From: Azospirillum brasilense
GTDB lineage: Bacteria > Pseudomonadota > Alphaproteobacteria > Rickettsiales > UBA3002
NCBI GenBank assembly: GCA_003241645.1
Contig: QFOX01000007.1
Coordinates: forward strand, 1-51,894
Direction of reading: 5' to 3'
Length of the DNA stretch: 51,894 bases
Part shown: positions 8,136-17,321 of the stretch, piece after piece
Layout: each line of letters starts with the position of its first letter
Position numbering within the stretch: the first letter of the stretch is position 1
The notes under the pieces: model-generated
What the model was told of the DNA's origin: nothing
The model's input: the letters and a program-made list of their open reading frames with translations, nothing else
Database searches by the model: none
Made by a program: the position numbers and the translations under genes

Positions 8136-10169
8136 TTGATCCAGAACCAACAGCAAGCCCCGCAGGAAGAGCTCGACGAGAACGGCCAGCCCGTCAGCCG
8201 TCGGCGTGGCTTCAGCATCTGGGACTGGATGCCCAGCTTCGGCCTTGGCACCATGCTCACGCTCGCGGTCATCCTCATCGGCGGCTATTTCCTCGCGAAA
8301 TCCGATTCCGGCAAAGAATTCCTGAACGACCTTGTTGGCAACCTCTCGCCCGAATGGCAGGCGAAGATCGGCGGGTTCCTGCAGATGATCGGGCTGGATG
8401 GCATCGCCTCCGGCGCGATGTACGACTACGCCGAAAGCATGACCGCCGCGCAGGCCCGCGAACAGATGGACGGCAAAGTGCCCGCGGAAGTCGCCAATAT
8501 CTTGGCCGCGGATGACGCCACCTGGCGCCGCGTGGTTGGCCACCTGCGCGAGGCGCAGGCCAACATGCTCGACCCCATCAGCGACCGCACGATCTACCAG
8601 CTCATGACCCGCGAACCGCAGATGGTGCAGCAGATCCTGCGTGCCATGCCGCGCGACGGCGGCAACGCCGAAAGCCGTGAGAAGATCATGGGTGCGGTGC
8701 GTGGCATCGTCAGCAACCCGCACATGCTGGGCACGCTGCTTTCCACCGAACACCGCGCCAATACCTTCGCGGCGCTCGAAGCGCTCAGCCCCATTCCCTT
8801 CCAGCCGGGCCGCCTGCAGCGCTTCGTTGAAACCACCGGCCTGCAGAACGGCCAGCCGACCGCCCAGCTTACCAGCCTCACGAACGCCATGCTGGGCAGC
8901 GACCCCGCCGCCATGACGCAAAGCGTCGCCGAATTCCTGCGCGGCACCCGCGCGCAGGACATTCACCAGCTGTTCCAGGGGGTGAACCCCGCCAGCGTGC
9001 CCGAAGGCATGCTGCGCGACGTGGTCGTCACCGCGAAACACGAGGGCAACCTGCAGGCCATGCTCACCCTCAGCAGCACGCTGGGGCAGGAAAAACTCAC
9101 CCAGCTCAGCACACTGATTGGTGCGGGCAACCAAGCCGAATTGCTGCGCACCCTGCAGGCCGACCCGGCCATGATGCAGGCGATCACTACCTTTGCGCGC
9201 AGCACCGAGATCAGCCAGCTGCCTGAAGCATGGCAGCAGCCCGTGCAATTGCTGCGCGGCGGCCGCACCACCATTGAAGCCGTGAACGCGCTCGGCAGCG
9301 AGAACCTGCAGCGCTGGCAGCAGGCCATCGCCGGCCCGAACGGCAACCTGCCCGCCGACCAGCAAGCCGCGAACTTCGCGCTGATGATGCTGAATACCGA
9401 TGAGCGCCAGAGCATGCTGAACAACCGCGGCCTCATGCATATCGGCCGCATGATGCAGGCGCAGGCACGCGAAGCCACCGGCGACGAGCGCGCGCTGTAC
9501 CAGTTCCTTGGCACCACCGTGCAGCGCAATGGCCGCGAAGTGTTCGCCAACATCGCCACGCTCTATACCTTCACCGACGCGGTGGCGAAAAACCCGGATA
9601 ATTTCGGCAGCCCGGCCCGTGCCACCGCCACCAACAAAGTGGTGGATGGGTTGGTGCGCTACCTCGTGGGCCACGACGCCGCCGCCCTGCGCGACGTGAA
9701 CGCCACCGATTTCTCGAACTTCTTCCGCAGCCCGCGCAACCATGCGGCCTTCTCCATGCTGCTGAACCGCTTGGATACGCGCGCGCTGGAGCCGCAGCAC
9801 CGTGCGCTCATCCAGTCGCTGAAGACCCATTGGGGCAACGCGCAGGATGGGCTCTCGGAAGTGCTGGCCGATCCGGAAACGGCAGGCCTGTTCCTGAACC
9901 TGCTGAAGAACCCCCAAGCCATGAGCGACGCCATGCGCCACGCCAATAGCAGCGGCGTGCTAGCGGATGCGGCCAAAGCCGTGTGGTGGAGCAGTTGGAA
10001 CCCGTGGGGCGCCACCGACAAAATGAGCGAGAATCGCGGCCACCTCGAAGCCGTGGCCAGCGCCCTGCGCAATGCAGGCGTGGGCGAAGCGCCCGCCGCC
10101 AGCAGCACCGCGCGTGATACCACGCCGCATGCAGGCATTCCCGGCTCGGGCCGCCTCTGGGTGAAGTAA
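8136..10169 (+). CDS. Large single-pass membrane protein of unknown function
   Basis: A 677-residue protein that I cannot assign. After a polar, basic N-terminus (SRRRGF) there is one membrane segment at about residues 36-54, then more than 600 residues of Ala/Gln/Leu-rich helix with no low-complexity blocks. The topology suggests a cytoplasmic N-terminus and a large periplasmic domain. The start is uncertain: the frame begins at TTG 8136, and the only nearby purine run (AAGGAAA at 8110-8116) is rather far away; the next ATG would fall just before the membrane segment. It faces the 1189-residue gene tail to tail across a terminator. Confidence 0.7.
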   Translation: MIQNQQQAPQEELDENGQPVSRRRGFSIWDWMPSFGLGTMLTLAVILIGGYFLAKSDSGKEFLNDLVGNLSPEWQAKIGGFLQMIGLDGIASGAMYDYAESMTAAQAREQMDGKVPAEVANILAADDATWRRVVGHLREAQANMLDPISDRTIYQLMTREPQMVQQILRAMPRDGGNAESREKIMGAVRGIVSNPHMLGTLLSTEHRANTFAALEALSPIPFQPGRLQRFVETTGLQNGQPTAQLTSLTNAMLGSDPAAMTQSVAEFLRGTRAQDIHQLFQGVNPASVPEGMLRDVVVTAKHEGNLQAMLTLSSTLGQEKLTQLSTLIGAGNQAELLRTLQADPAMMQAITTFARSTEISQLPEAWQQPVQLLRGGRTTIEAVNALGSENLQRWQQAIAGPNGNLPADQQAANFALMMLNTDERQSMLNNRGLMHIGRMMQAQAREATGDERALYQFLGTTVQRNGREVFANIATLYTFTDAVAKNPDNFGSPARATATNKVVDGLVRYLVGHDAAALRDVNATDFSNFFRSPRNHAAFSMLLNRLDTRALEPQHRALIQSLKTHWGNAQDGLSEVLADPETAGLFLNLLKNPQAMSDAMRHANSSGVLADAAKAVWWSSWNPWGATDKMSENRGHLEAVASALRNAGVGEAPAASSTARDTTPHAGIPGSGRLWVK

Positions 10170-10410
10170 GCGTCACTCACCGCCCTTGGGCATCGCCGTT
10201 CCCATCCCCCACTATGGTGCCTTGGATTGCTGATAGCGCAGTGCATCGCATGGCCAGCCGTAACCGCTTGCCTGCAACGCGCATGCTTATCCATGGCCAG
10301 CGTAGGGGGCACCCAGCGCATACACCGCACGCATGCCCTTATGCAGGTTCTTCACCCCTGACATAGGATGATACCCTGCCCCATGGCGGGTAGCGTAGTG
10401 CAGACACAAA

Positions 10411-10440
10411 AAAGGCGGCAGGATCGCTCCTGCCGCCTTT
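10411..10440 (-). terminator. Rho-independent terminator
   Basis: A perfect 13-bp stem (AAAGGCGGCAGGA paired with TCCTGCCGCCTTT) closes a TCGC loop. The A-run on its left side gives a U-run on the minus strand, so it ends the 1189-residue gene whose stop lies 15 bases before it. The symmetric A/T flanks may also stop transcripts from the left. The rest of the gap 10170-10455 holds no gene. Confidence 0.88.
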
Positions 10441-10455
10441 GTTCGTTGATGCGGA

Positions 10456-13400
10456 TTAACCGCGGCCCGGTACGCTCGGCATGTTGGGCATGTTGGGCAG
10501 GTTCGGAATCGGGCGATCCGGGCAGATCGGACGCAGCACCGTGCCGCAGCCTTCCGGATCCACCGGATTGAACGGCGTATCACCCGGCTTATCGGGACGG
10601 GTCACCCCGTAGACGATCAGGCCCAGCTTGATGATCTCGACGTACGAGATACCACGGCCGGCATGGGTGGTGTTGCGCTCGGCGGTGTTGCGCGCCAGCC
10701 AGTCCTCGAAGCCAGCAGCGCGGGCTGCGGGGTCTTCGTTGGCAAGCAGCGTGGTCAGCGCCAGGCGATCCTGTTCGGTGATGCTGCCAGCGCGCACCAT
10801 GCCCGCCAGTACTTCACCGTTGTTCTGGGTCGCGGTGCTGTTGTAGCCACCCGCCAGCAAGGATGCGCTGTCGGGACGGCCCGCCACGTTACCAGCAAGC
10901 AGGCTGGCCGCGTTCGCACGCTGATCGGCTTTCTCACCATCGGCGAAGAAGGCGGTGAAGGCACGCAGCGATTCACCCTGCGCCGCAGCAAGTGCTTCGG
11001 GGTTACCGGCAGCGGCTTTCAGGGCTTTCGCCTGATCGCGTACCAGATCGGCGTAGCGGTCATTCTCGCCATGGCCACGGTCCACGCTGCTGAGGGCAGC
11101 TTTCAGGCCATCATGGCCCGGCTGGCCCTCACCGGCAGCGAGTGCCTGTGCCGCGAGGAAGCTGAACATGGCGGGCGAAGCCTCAACGGCACCGGCCACC
11201 AGCGCACGGTTCACGTTGCCCTGGTTCACACGCTCGGGCGTGTTGGCGGTCGAAAGAACGCCAGCAGCCAGTGCGCCATTGCCTGCAAGCAGGGCTTCAC
11301 GGGCAGCGTTCGCCTCGCGGGTGTTCAGGGTGGTCAGGCCCACGGGGCCAGCGCCTGCAGGCAGGCCCGACGCCGCACCGGCGGGAATCGAACCATCCGC
11401 CGGGGTTGCGACCGTCGTACCACCCGCCGGCAGGCCTGCGGTTGCGCCTTCGGTACCTGCGGGAGCACCCGCAGCAGAACCTTGGGCACCCGAAACAAGC
11501 GGGCTACCGGATGGGATCGCGCTTTGCGGCCCTGCAACGGTTGCACCACCCGCCGGCAGACCGGCCGTCAGGTCAACGGGGCCCGCAGCAGGCGCTTCCG
11601 CACCGGCCGGGATACCCGCCGTCGCGGTCGGACGGCCATCGGCCGGAACACCGGAGGTGAGGCCCGAGGCCGTCAATGCGCCCGCCGGGATCACGATCGG
11701 GTTACCGTTGGCCGCACGTGCGGTCTCAATGGTCGATGCATCCACGGTGGCAATGCGCTCACCGGCGAGAATGCGTTGCTCGGTGCCCACCTCGATGCGG
11801 CCTGCGAGGCCCGGCTGGTTCACCACCATCTGGTCGTACACGGCGTTACGGCCCGCTTCCGGCAGCGCACCGATGAAGGCGCGGTAGGAATCGGTCATGC
11901 GGCCGTTGTTCTTGTCTTCGTTCAGGTTCGGATTCACCGCCAGCGTCAGGCTGGTAGCGGCCATCGGCACGCCACGCTCTTCCGCAAGGCGCGCCTGGCG
12001 GATGATGTCGGTGAATGCGCTGTCGATCTGCGCGGCGGATTCACCACCGGCATTCCAGCGCGACTGGATCGCTTCCGGCACACCGTCGGCGATGCCGCGG
12101 GTCTGGTTGCGGCCACCGTTGATGTCCTGGCTGTTGACGATACCGATCGTCGCCAGCGTCACCAGCGGGTTCACGAAATTGTTCACCAGCACATTGCCGC
12201 CGCTGTAGTTCAGGCGGCCGCGATGCTCACGACCGGCAAGACGCTCGGCCACCGAATGACCGAAACGATCCGCGTCGCGGTCGCCATCGAAGGCGAGGAT
12301 GCCGCTATTGTTGCCAGTGCCACGGGTGGCATGGAACACGGGATCGGTCACTTTCTGCAGCGCACCGGGGGTGCTCATCACTTCGTTGATGTATTGCTGG
12401 CGCAGGGCGGGGTTCTCTTCCAGCGAACGCAGGAAGGCCACGCGGTTCTGCGACATCGGGTCAGCCTGCTGGCGCTCGGCGTTCAGCAGCACACCGGTGC
12501 CGAGTTGCACTTCGGTCTCGGTCGGTACGCGCACCGAGGTACGCCATGCGAGATCCGCATAGGCGTTACCCACTTCGGTGGCACGCGCCACGCGCTCCTC
12601 GCGGTTCATGTCACCGGCACGGCGATCCGGAGCATCGCTGTAGCCACGCAGTACCACTTCGGGGCGCTCTTCGATACGCTCCGGTACCCACTCGCGCAGC
12701 GGGTTCACCCACTGGCTGCGGCCACCGTTGGTTGCGATCGCGCCTTCAAGCGCTTGCGGGTTGTCCAGCAGCGGCAGGTACTGGCTGTAGGTGCCACGCA
12801 GGCGCGACTGGTCTTCCTGCGGAAGCGACGCGAATTGCGGGCTGTTCAGCACGCCGTTGATCTCACCGCGGATGGTATCCACGTTACCCACGGGCACGCC
12901 ATTGCTGCTGACCGACCAGGTCAGCGGATGCAGGGCACGTTGGGTGTTCAGCTGCAACATGCGCTCGGCGTCCTGCGTGGTGGGGGTGCCACCTTCGGCG
13001 AAGAAGCGCTGTTCGCTGTTGCTGAGGCCACGCTCGATCGCCGCGTAGGAAAGCACGGTGAGGTGACCCTCGGCGGTGCTGTTCATGGTGGTGATCACGT
13101 TGCGCGCGGTCATCGCGTCGGTGAACTGGTTGCCCTTGTAGGGGTTCAGGCGGCGATCCTGCGAGATCAGCGCGCTGCCATCGACCAGCGACATGATCTG
13201 GCCGTTCTCGTTCACGCCGAAACGGGCGTTCTCTTCGAACTTGTAATCGAATTTGCGGTTATGACCGGTGGGCTGGCCATAGGTCGGCGAGTTCACGTCG
13301 GTATCGACGAACTCGACCTGGCTGGGGCGGTAGCGGAATTCGCCACGGCGGCCGTTGCGATCGCCCGCGCGGCTGAGCACGTAACGGTCGTTATCGGTGC

Positions 13401-14025
13401 GTCCGGTCGGCTCTTCGCCACGGTTGTTGCCCTGCTCACGCTCGGCATCCACGAAAGCGCGGGTACCTTCGGCATAACCGGGGTTAAGGTCGCTGCCACG
13501 GCGGCGGTCAAAGCGGCTATGGCCCTGGGCTGCGGGGTCACGCGGCGGCTCGCCGAGGAAGTAGTCGTAAGCGTTCACGCCCACGGTGTAGCGGCGCGCG
13601 CCATCGGGCGTCAGGTTCAGCTGCGCCAGCGGGCGGGCTTCGGCCTGCGGCTCGACCGGCACGGGCGGGATCTCTTGAATGGACTGCACGGGCTCCGGCG
13701 GGCGCGGACGGCGCTCGGGCGGGCAATCGTAATGCAGTTCGGGGTTGGCCGGGTTACCGGCGGGCAGTACCAGCGTCTGGCCGGCGCGGATCACCGCGTC
13801 CTGAATGTTCTCGCCGGTGCACGCCACGCCGTTGCGGGTTTTCAGGCGGTTCGCCAGCACGATGTCGCGCTGCACCTGGCGCAGGCTGCGCGGATCGTCG
13901 GGATTAGCTTCCTTCCACGCTTTGGCGATACCGCTGACGGTATCGTAGTAAGGAACGCCTTCACCGTATTCGCTATCTGCGCCGGTGCGGCCACCACGGA
14001 CCTGGAAAGTATTGGCTTGTGCCAT
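10456..14025 (-). CDS. Giant unassigned protein with LysM-like start and Gly/Pro/Ala repeats
   Basis: A 1189-residue protein starting at ATG 14025 with AGGAG about 8 bases upstream. Residues about 25-110 resemble a LysM-like unit: a YYDTVSGIAKAW helix, a VLANRLKTRNGV segment, and a closing VIRAGQTLVLPAGNP. The middle is long, polar and rich in Arg, Asn and Glu. Residues about 770-900 are low-complexity with degenerate GLPAG/GIPAG units. Near the C-terminus a hydrophobic stretch VEIIKLGLIVYGV precedes a Pro/Asn-rich tail with NLPNMPNMP. There is no signal peptide. The long frame on the opposite strand is a shadow. No function can be stated; a surface or envelope role is only a guess. Confidence 0.75.
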   Translation of the reverse strand: MAQANTFQVRGGRTGADSEYGEGVPYYDTVSGIAKAWKEANPDDPRSLRQVQRDIVLANRLKTRNGVACTGENIQDAVIRAGQTLVLPAGNPANPELHYDCPPERRPRPPEPVQSIQEIPPVPVEPQAEARPLAQLNLTPDGARRYTVGVNAYDYFLGEPPRDPAAQGHSRFDRRRGSDLNPGYAEGTRAFVDAEREQGNNRGEEPTGRTDNDRYVLSRAGDRNGRRGEFRYRPSQVEFVDTDVNSPTYGQPTGHNRKFDYKFEENARFGVNENGQIMSLVDGSALISQDRRLNPYKGNQFTDAMTARNVITTMNSTAEGHLTVLSYAAIERGLSNSEQRFFAEGGTPTTQDAERMLQLNTQRALHPLTWSVSSNGVPVGNVDTIRGEINGVLNSPQFASLPQEDQSRLRGTYSQYLPLLDNPQALEGAIATNGGRSQWVNPLREWVPERIEERPEVVLRGYSDAPDRRAGDMNREERVARATEVGNAYADLAWRTSVRVPTETEVQLGTGVLLNAERQQADPMSQNRVAFLRSLEENPALRQQYINEVMSTPGALQKVTDPVFHATRGTGNNSGILAFDGDRDADRFGHSVAERLAGREHRGRLNYSGGNVLVNNFVNPLVTLATIGIVNSQDINGGRNQTRGIADGVPEAIQSRWNAGGESAAQIDSAFTDIIRQARLAEERGVPMAATSLTLAVNPNLNEDKNNGRMTDSYRAFIGALPEAGRNAVYDQMVVNQPGLAGRIEVGTEQRILAGERIATVDASTIETARAANGNPIVIPAGALTASGLTSGVPADGRPTATAGIPAGAEAPAAGPVDLTAGLPAGGATVAGPQSAIPSGSPLVSGAQGSAAGAPAGTEGATAGLPAGGTTVATPADGSIPAGAASGLPAGAGPVGLTTLNTREANAAREALLAGNGALAAGVLSTANTPERVNQGNVNRALVAGAVEASPAMFSFLAAQALAAGEGQPGHDGLKAALSSVDRGHGENDRYADLVRDQAKALKAAAGNPEALAAAQGESLRAFTAFFADGEKADQRANAASLLAGNVAGRPDSASLLAGGYNSTATQNNGEVLAGMVRAGSITEQDRLALTTLLANEDPAARAAGFEDWLARNTAERNTTHAGRGISYVEIIKLGLIVYGVTRPDKPGDTPFNPVDPEGCGTVLRPICPDRPIPNLPNMPNMPSVPGRG

Positions 14026-14143
14026 GAAAAAACTCCTGTTTGCTGCCTAGTATGTATTAGTTTCGTGATTCGCTTATAAAGTAGTAGGTACCAGATAAGT
14101 GTGACAGTTGGGTTAAGATTAAATTAAGGGACAGTTAACACGA

Positions 14144-14575
14144 TCATCGGCAGACTCCCGTGCTACCCTGTTGAACTTGCGTGCATTTTTCGCGTGCCAC
14201 CTGAAGGAACTCATCATTAACGGCAACATCGCTGAGTTTAATATCGTGGCGGGCGGCCATGGTCGCGGCGGCCAGCACCACGCCGGTAAGCTCATGTTTT
14301 TCCAGCGTTCCGTTACCGTTCAGGTCGAACCGGTCATCGAAATGGCGTTTGCCGTCCTGCTCGGTCACCACGGTCTGCGGCAGCATGTTCACCACGTTCA
14401 TCACATGCCCGCCCCCGCGGTTATCGGCGATTGCTTCCGCCGCACGAATGGCAAGGTCGGTGCAGCCATGGGTCTCGATCAGCCGCACGAGATTATCGGC
14501 GCGGCGCACGATCTCCTCGGCGCTCAGTGGTGCGGGATCAGCAGGCACGGGTGCCGCTGGGGTTTCCTGCGTCAT
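14144..14575 (-). CDS. Small EF-hand protein
   Basis: A 143-residue protein with one canonical EF-hand loop at residues 84-95 (DLNGNGTLEKHE): D1, N3, N5, T7, E9 and E12 are the calcium-coordinating positions. The N-terminus is Pro/Ala-rich without a signal peptide, and three cysteines are present (two near the C-terminus). The start at 14575 is supported by AAGGAG 8 bases upstream. It lies 118 bases upstream of the 1189-residue gene on the same strand, so both may be one transcription unit. Function is unknown; calcium binding is inferred from the loop. Confidence 0.78.
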   Translation of the reverse strand: MTQETPAAPVPADPAPLSAEEIVRRADNLVRLIETHGCTDLAIRAAEAIADNRGGGHVMNVVNMLPQTVVTEQDGKRHFDDRFDLNGNGTLEKHELTGVVLAAATMAARHDIKLSDVAVNDEFLQVAREKCTQVQQGSTGVCR

Positions 14576-14677
14576 GGTCGAACTCCTTATTCCAGAGCCT
14601 TACCCTACGCGAGTTCTGTTAAAGTTTTATGAAACGGCGGCATTTTTCCGCCGAATGCCGTTAAGCCACTGATTTAT

Positions 14678-15655
14678 CTAGCCGCGAAGGAACACGTCGG
14701 TGCCCGGCTCGTCGCGGTAGGCGTTCAGGGCGAAGTCCACACGCTGCTGCAGGCTCCAGCCGCTGGTATCCTGCGCGTCCACCAACTCGGTGCGCGACAG
14801 CAGGCCGCGCCGGTTGGCGATCTGGATGGCAATGCCCGGCCGCGCGTTGGCTTCCAGCACCATGGGGCCCTTGTGCTTATCCAGCACGATATCCACGCCC
14901 ACATAGCCCAGTTTGGTGATCTCGTAGAATTTCGACGCCATCTCGAGCAGGAACGGCCATTGCGGAATGGTGCGGCCCTCGAGGGGCTTCAGCGTTTCCG
15001 GGTGCTCGTTGATGAAGGAGCGCCCCTGCACGCCATACATCGTCACGCCGTCATGCATGCGAATGCCCACACCAATGCCGCCCTTGTGCAGGTTGGCCTT
15101 GCCGTCGGAACGGCGGGTGGGCAGGCGCAGCATGGCCATGACCGGCACGCCTTTATACACGATGATGCGGATATCCGGCACACCCTGATAGGTGATCTCG
15201 TTGAAGATGGGGTCGAACTGCACCGCGTATTCGATGATGGCGCGGTCGGAGCGGCCACTCATGGAATACATGCCGCCCAGCACGTTGGTCATGTGGTATT
15301 GCATGTCGCCGGCGCTCACCAGCTCGCCATTGGCTTTCTGGAAGCTGGTGCCGATCACGTTCTGGATGACCATGATGCCGCCGCCACCCGAACCACGGCA
15401 CGGCTTGACCACGAAGTTCTTGTGCGGGGCGGCCAGCTCGGCCACCCGGCCCGCCTGGTTGATGAACTCGACCACGCCATACAGCTCGGGCACCTGAATG
15501 CCAGCTTCGGTGGCCAGCTTCTTGGTCAGCAGCTTGTCGTCCACCAGCGGATAGTTGCGACGGCGGTTATTGGGCGAGATGAAATCGCGATTCCGGGCGT
15601 TGATGCCCATGATCTTGTATTTCGACAGCCCTTCGCGCATGTCCTGCAGCAGCAT
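14678..15655 (-). CDS. ATP-grasp ligase, alpha-L-glutamate ligase-like
   Basis: A 325-residue RimK-related ATP-grasp enzyme of the type found beside inactive transglutaminase/7TM proteins. ATP-binding landmarks are FVVKPCRGSGGGGIMVI near residue 100 and the metal site VLEANARPGIAIQ near the C-terminus, with YVGVDIVLD before it. The family is expected to form an amide bond between a carboxylate and an amine, but the substrates are unknown. The ATG at 15655 sits 4 bases after the stop of the transglutaminase-like gene, indicating an operon. The longer open frame upstream lies inside that gene and is not used. Confidence 0.9.
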   Translation of the reverse strand: MLLQDMREGLSKYKIMGINARNRDFISPNNRRRNYPLVDDKLLTKKLATEAGIQVPELYGVVEFINQAGRVAELAAPHKNFVVKPCRGSGGGGIMVIQNVIGTSFQKANGELVSAGDMQYHMTNVLGGMYSMSGRSDRAIIEYAVQFDPIFNEITYQGVPDIRIIVYKGVPVMAMLRLPTRRSDGKANLHKGGIGVGIRMHDGVTMYGVQGRSFINEHPETLKPLEGRTIPQWPFLLEMASKFYEITKLGYVGVDIVLDKHKGPMVLEANARPGIAIQIANRRGLLSRTELVDAQDTSGWSLQQRVDFALNAYRDEPGTDVFLRG

Positions 15656-15659
15656 GGAA

Positions 15660-17294
15660 CTACTCCGCCGGCGGGGTGGAACGTTTCGCCGCTTCGCGGG
15701 CCTCAAGCTCGGCCAGCGATTTCTGCAGCGCACGGAAACGCACGTACTCGGTCAGCTTGTAATGGTTGTAGCGGCCCAGCAGCATGGCCAGCGCCAGCAC
15801 CACCAGCAGCAGTTCCGGGAAGGCGAACATCAGGTGGCCCAGCGTTTCGTTGTTCATGGCAAAGAACGCCAGCACCGCCGCGAACAGGCTGGAGAAGCCC
15901 ACTTTCAGCGCCTCGCGCGAGCCGTATTCCTCCCACATCAGCGTCATGCGCTCGATGGTCATGGTCAGGATCACGATGGGGAACAGCGAAATGGACAGGC
16001 CCACCACCAGCCCCACCTGATTGGTGATCATGGCCAGCAGCGACAGCACCATCACCACCACGGTGAGCACCGCGGCAAGCCGTGGCACCAGCAGCAGCTT
16101 CAGCTGGTCGAAATAGTTGCGGATGACAAGGCCAAGCCCCACCACCAGCATGAACAGGAACAGGCCCGTCACCAGCCCGGTCTCGCGGAAGGCGAGCGCC
16201 ACCAGCACCGGCATGAACGTGCCGAAAGTCTTCACGCCAATGACCTGGCGCAGGAAGGCGATCATCAGCCCGCCGACCGGGATCATCAGCAGCACCTTGA
16301 ACAGGATCTGCGTATCCAGCGGCAGGTTATAGAACGAGAAGGTCAGGAACACGTTGCCGCGCTGGCCGGATTTCCAGATCGCGCGGGTCAACGCGTCGTT
16401 GGTGTTCTGGCGCACCGACACGTAGCTTTCCACGTGGGCCTTGCCCGCATCCAGCACATGCAGCGGCTGCGTACCATACCACCAGACGATATACTTATCC
16501 TCGAGGCCGAACGTGTGCTTCTCGGGGTCGATGGCCTGCCACTTGCCGCCGATAAAGGTTTCAAGCCAATCCACGAACTGGCCCTTGCGCTGGTCGCGCG
16601 TCAGCCGCAGCCCATGGGCGATGCGCGTGGGGATCTCGGCCGCTTCCAGCAGCAGCACGGCAATGTCGGTGGCGCTCATGCGCGCATCCACCGTGTCGCG
16701 GATGAGCTGGATGCGGTCATCCTCGGGGTTGCGCGCCAGCTTGTAGATCTCGCGCACGAAGGTCTTCGGGCTGGCGGATTTCTCGCGCGCCTCGTCGATC
16801 AGCGCATCCACCGCCACGTAGATCGGCTGTTCTTTCTGGCCCTCTTCCACGGTCGGGCGCTGGCTTTTGCTGTAGGGCGAACGCGGCACGTCCGGCGCAT
16901 TGATCTTCACGCTGGTGGGCGAATCCAACTCATACACGATGGCGCGGTAGAAAATGGTTTCCTGATCGCTGATGCGGCGCTTGCTGAACACGGCCACGCG
17001 GTTGTCCGGCGCCTGTTTTTCGATCTCGTAGCCGAAGTCGCGTGCCACGATGTTCTCGTCCACCAGCACGAACTTGTCCGAGGCATGCGGCAGCTGCATC
17101 GAGAACAGCAGCGGCTTGTCGCCCTTTTTCCAGCTTTCGGTCGAGGAAAGATCGACGCGCGCTTCCACGTACCAGCTATTATAGGTGGTGTTCGGCGAGA
17201 TCGGGAACTCCAGCACGAGGTGCTTGTAGAGCAGGATGGAGAGGCCGATAAAGGCAAGGACGGCCGCAATGAGCCAGACCCGTGACGAGCGCAT
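15660..17294 (-). CDS. Inactive transglutaminase fused to seven membrane helices
   Basis: A 544-residue membrane protein with an N-terminal anchor (residues 8-27), a periplasmic transglutaminase-like domain to about residue 310, and a C-terminal block of about seven hydrophobic helices (about 315-515), ending in a charged cytoplasmic tail. I see no Cys-His-Asp triad in the transglutaminase fold: the usual cysteine position reads MSATDIAVLLLEAAEIPTR. This matches the known family of inactive transglutaminases with 7TM. It sits between the retropepsin-like gene (27 bases) and the ATP-grasp gene (4 bases), the standard three-gene set. Confidence 0.9.
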   Translation of the reverse strand: MRSSRVWLIAAVLAFIGLSILLYKHLVLEFPISPNTTYNSWYVEARVDLSSTESWKKGDKPLLFSMQLPHASDKFVLVDENIVARDFGYEIEKQAPDNRVAVFSKRRISDQETIFYRAIVYELDSPTSVKINAPDVPRSPYSKSQRPTVEEGQKEQPIYVAVDALIDEAREKSASPKTFVREIYKLARNPEDDRIQLIRDTVDARMSATDIAVLLLEAAEIPTRIAHGLRLTRDQRKGQFVDWLETFIGGKWQAIDPEKHTFGLEDKYIVWWYGTQPLHVLDAGKAHVESYVSVRQNTNDALTRAIWKSGQRGNVFLTFSFYNLPLDTQILFKVLLMIPVGGLMIAFLRQVIGVKTFGTFMPVLVALAFRETGLVTGLFLFMLVVGLGLVIRNYFDQLKLLLVPRLAAVLTVVVMVLSLLAMITNQVGLVVGLSISLFPIVILTMTIERMTLMWEEYGSREALKVGFSSLFAAVLAFFAMNNETLGHLMFAFPELLLVVLALAMLLGRYNHYKLTEYVRFRALQKSLAELEAREAAKRSTPPAE

Positions 17295-17321
17295 GAGAGT
17301 TCCCAGTGGTTGCGAGGCGAA

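Noticed and set aside
7971..9941. 656-codon open frame on the minus strand opposite the 677-residue gene
   Set aside because: The composition is rich in His, Gly and Val as in antisense frames; the plus-strand frame has a credible membrane segment and fits the gene spacing. The plus gene itself is unassigned, so this is a judgement.
10663..14079. 1138-codon open frame on the plus strand opposite the 1189-residue gene
   Set aside because: The minus-strand gene has AGGAG, a proper ATG and a terminator after its stop; the plus frame has none of these and is Arg/His/Gly-rich.
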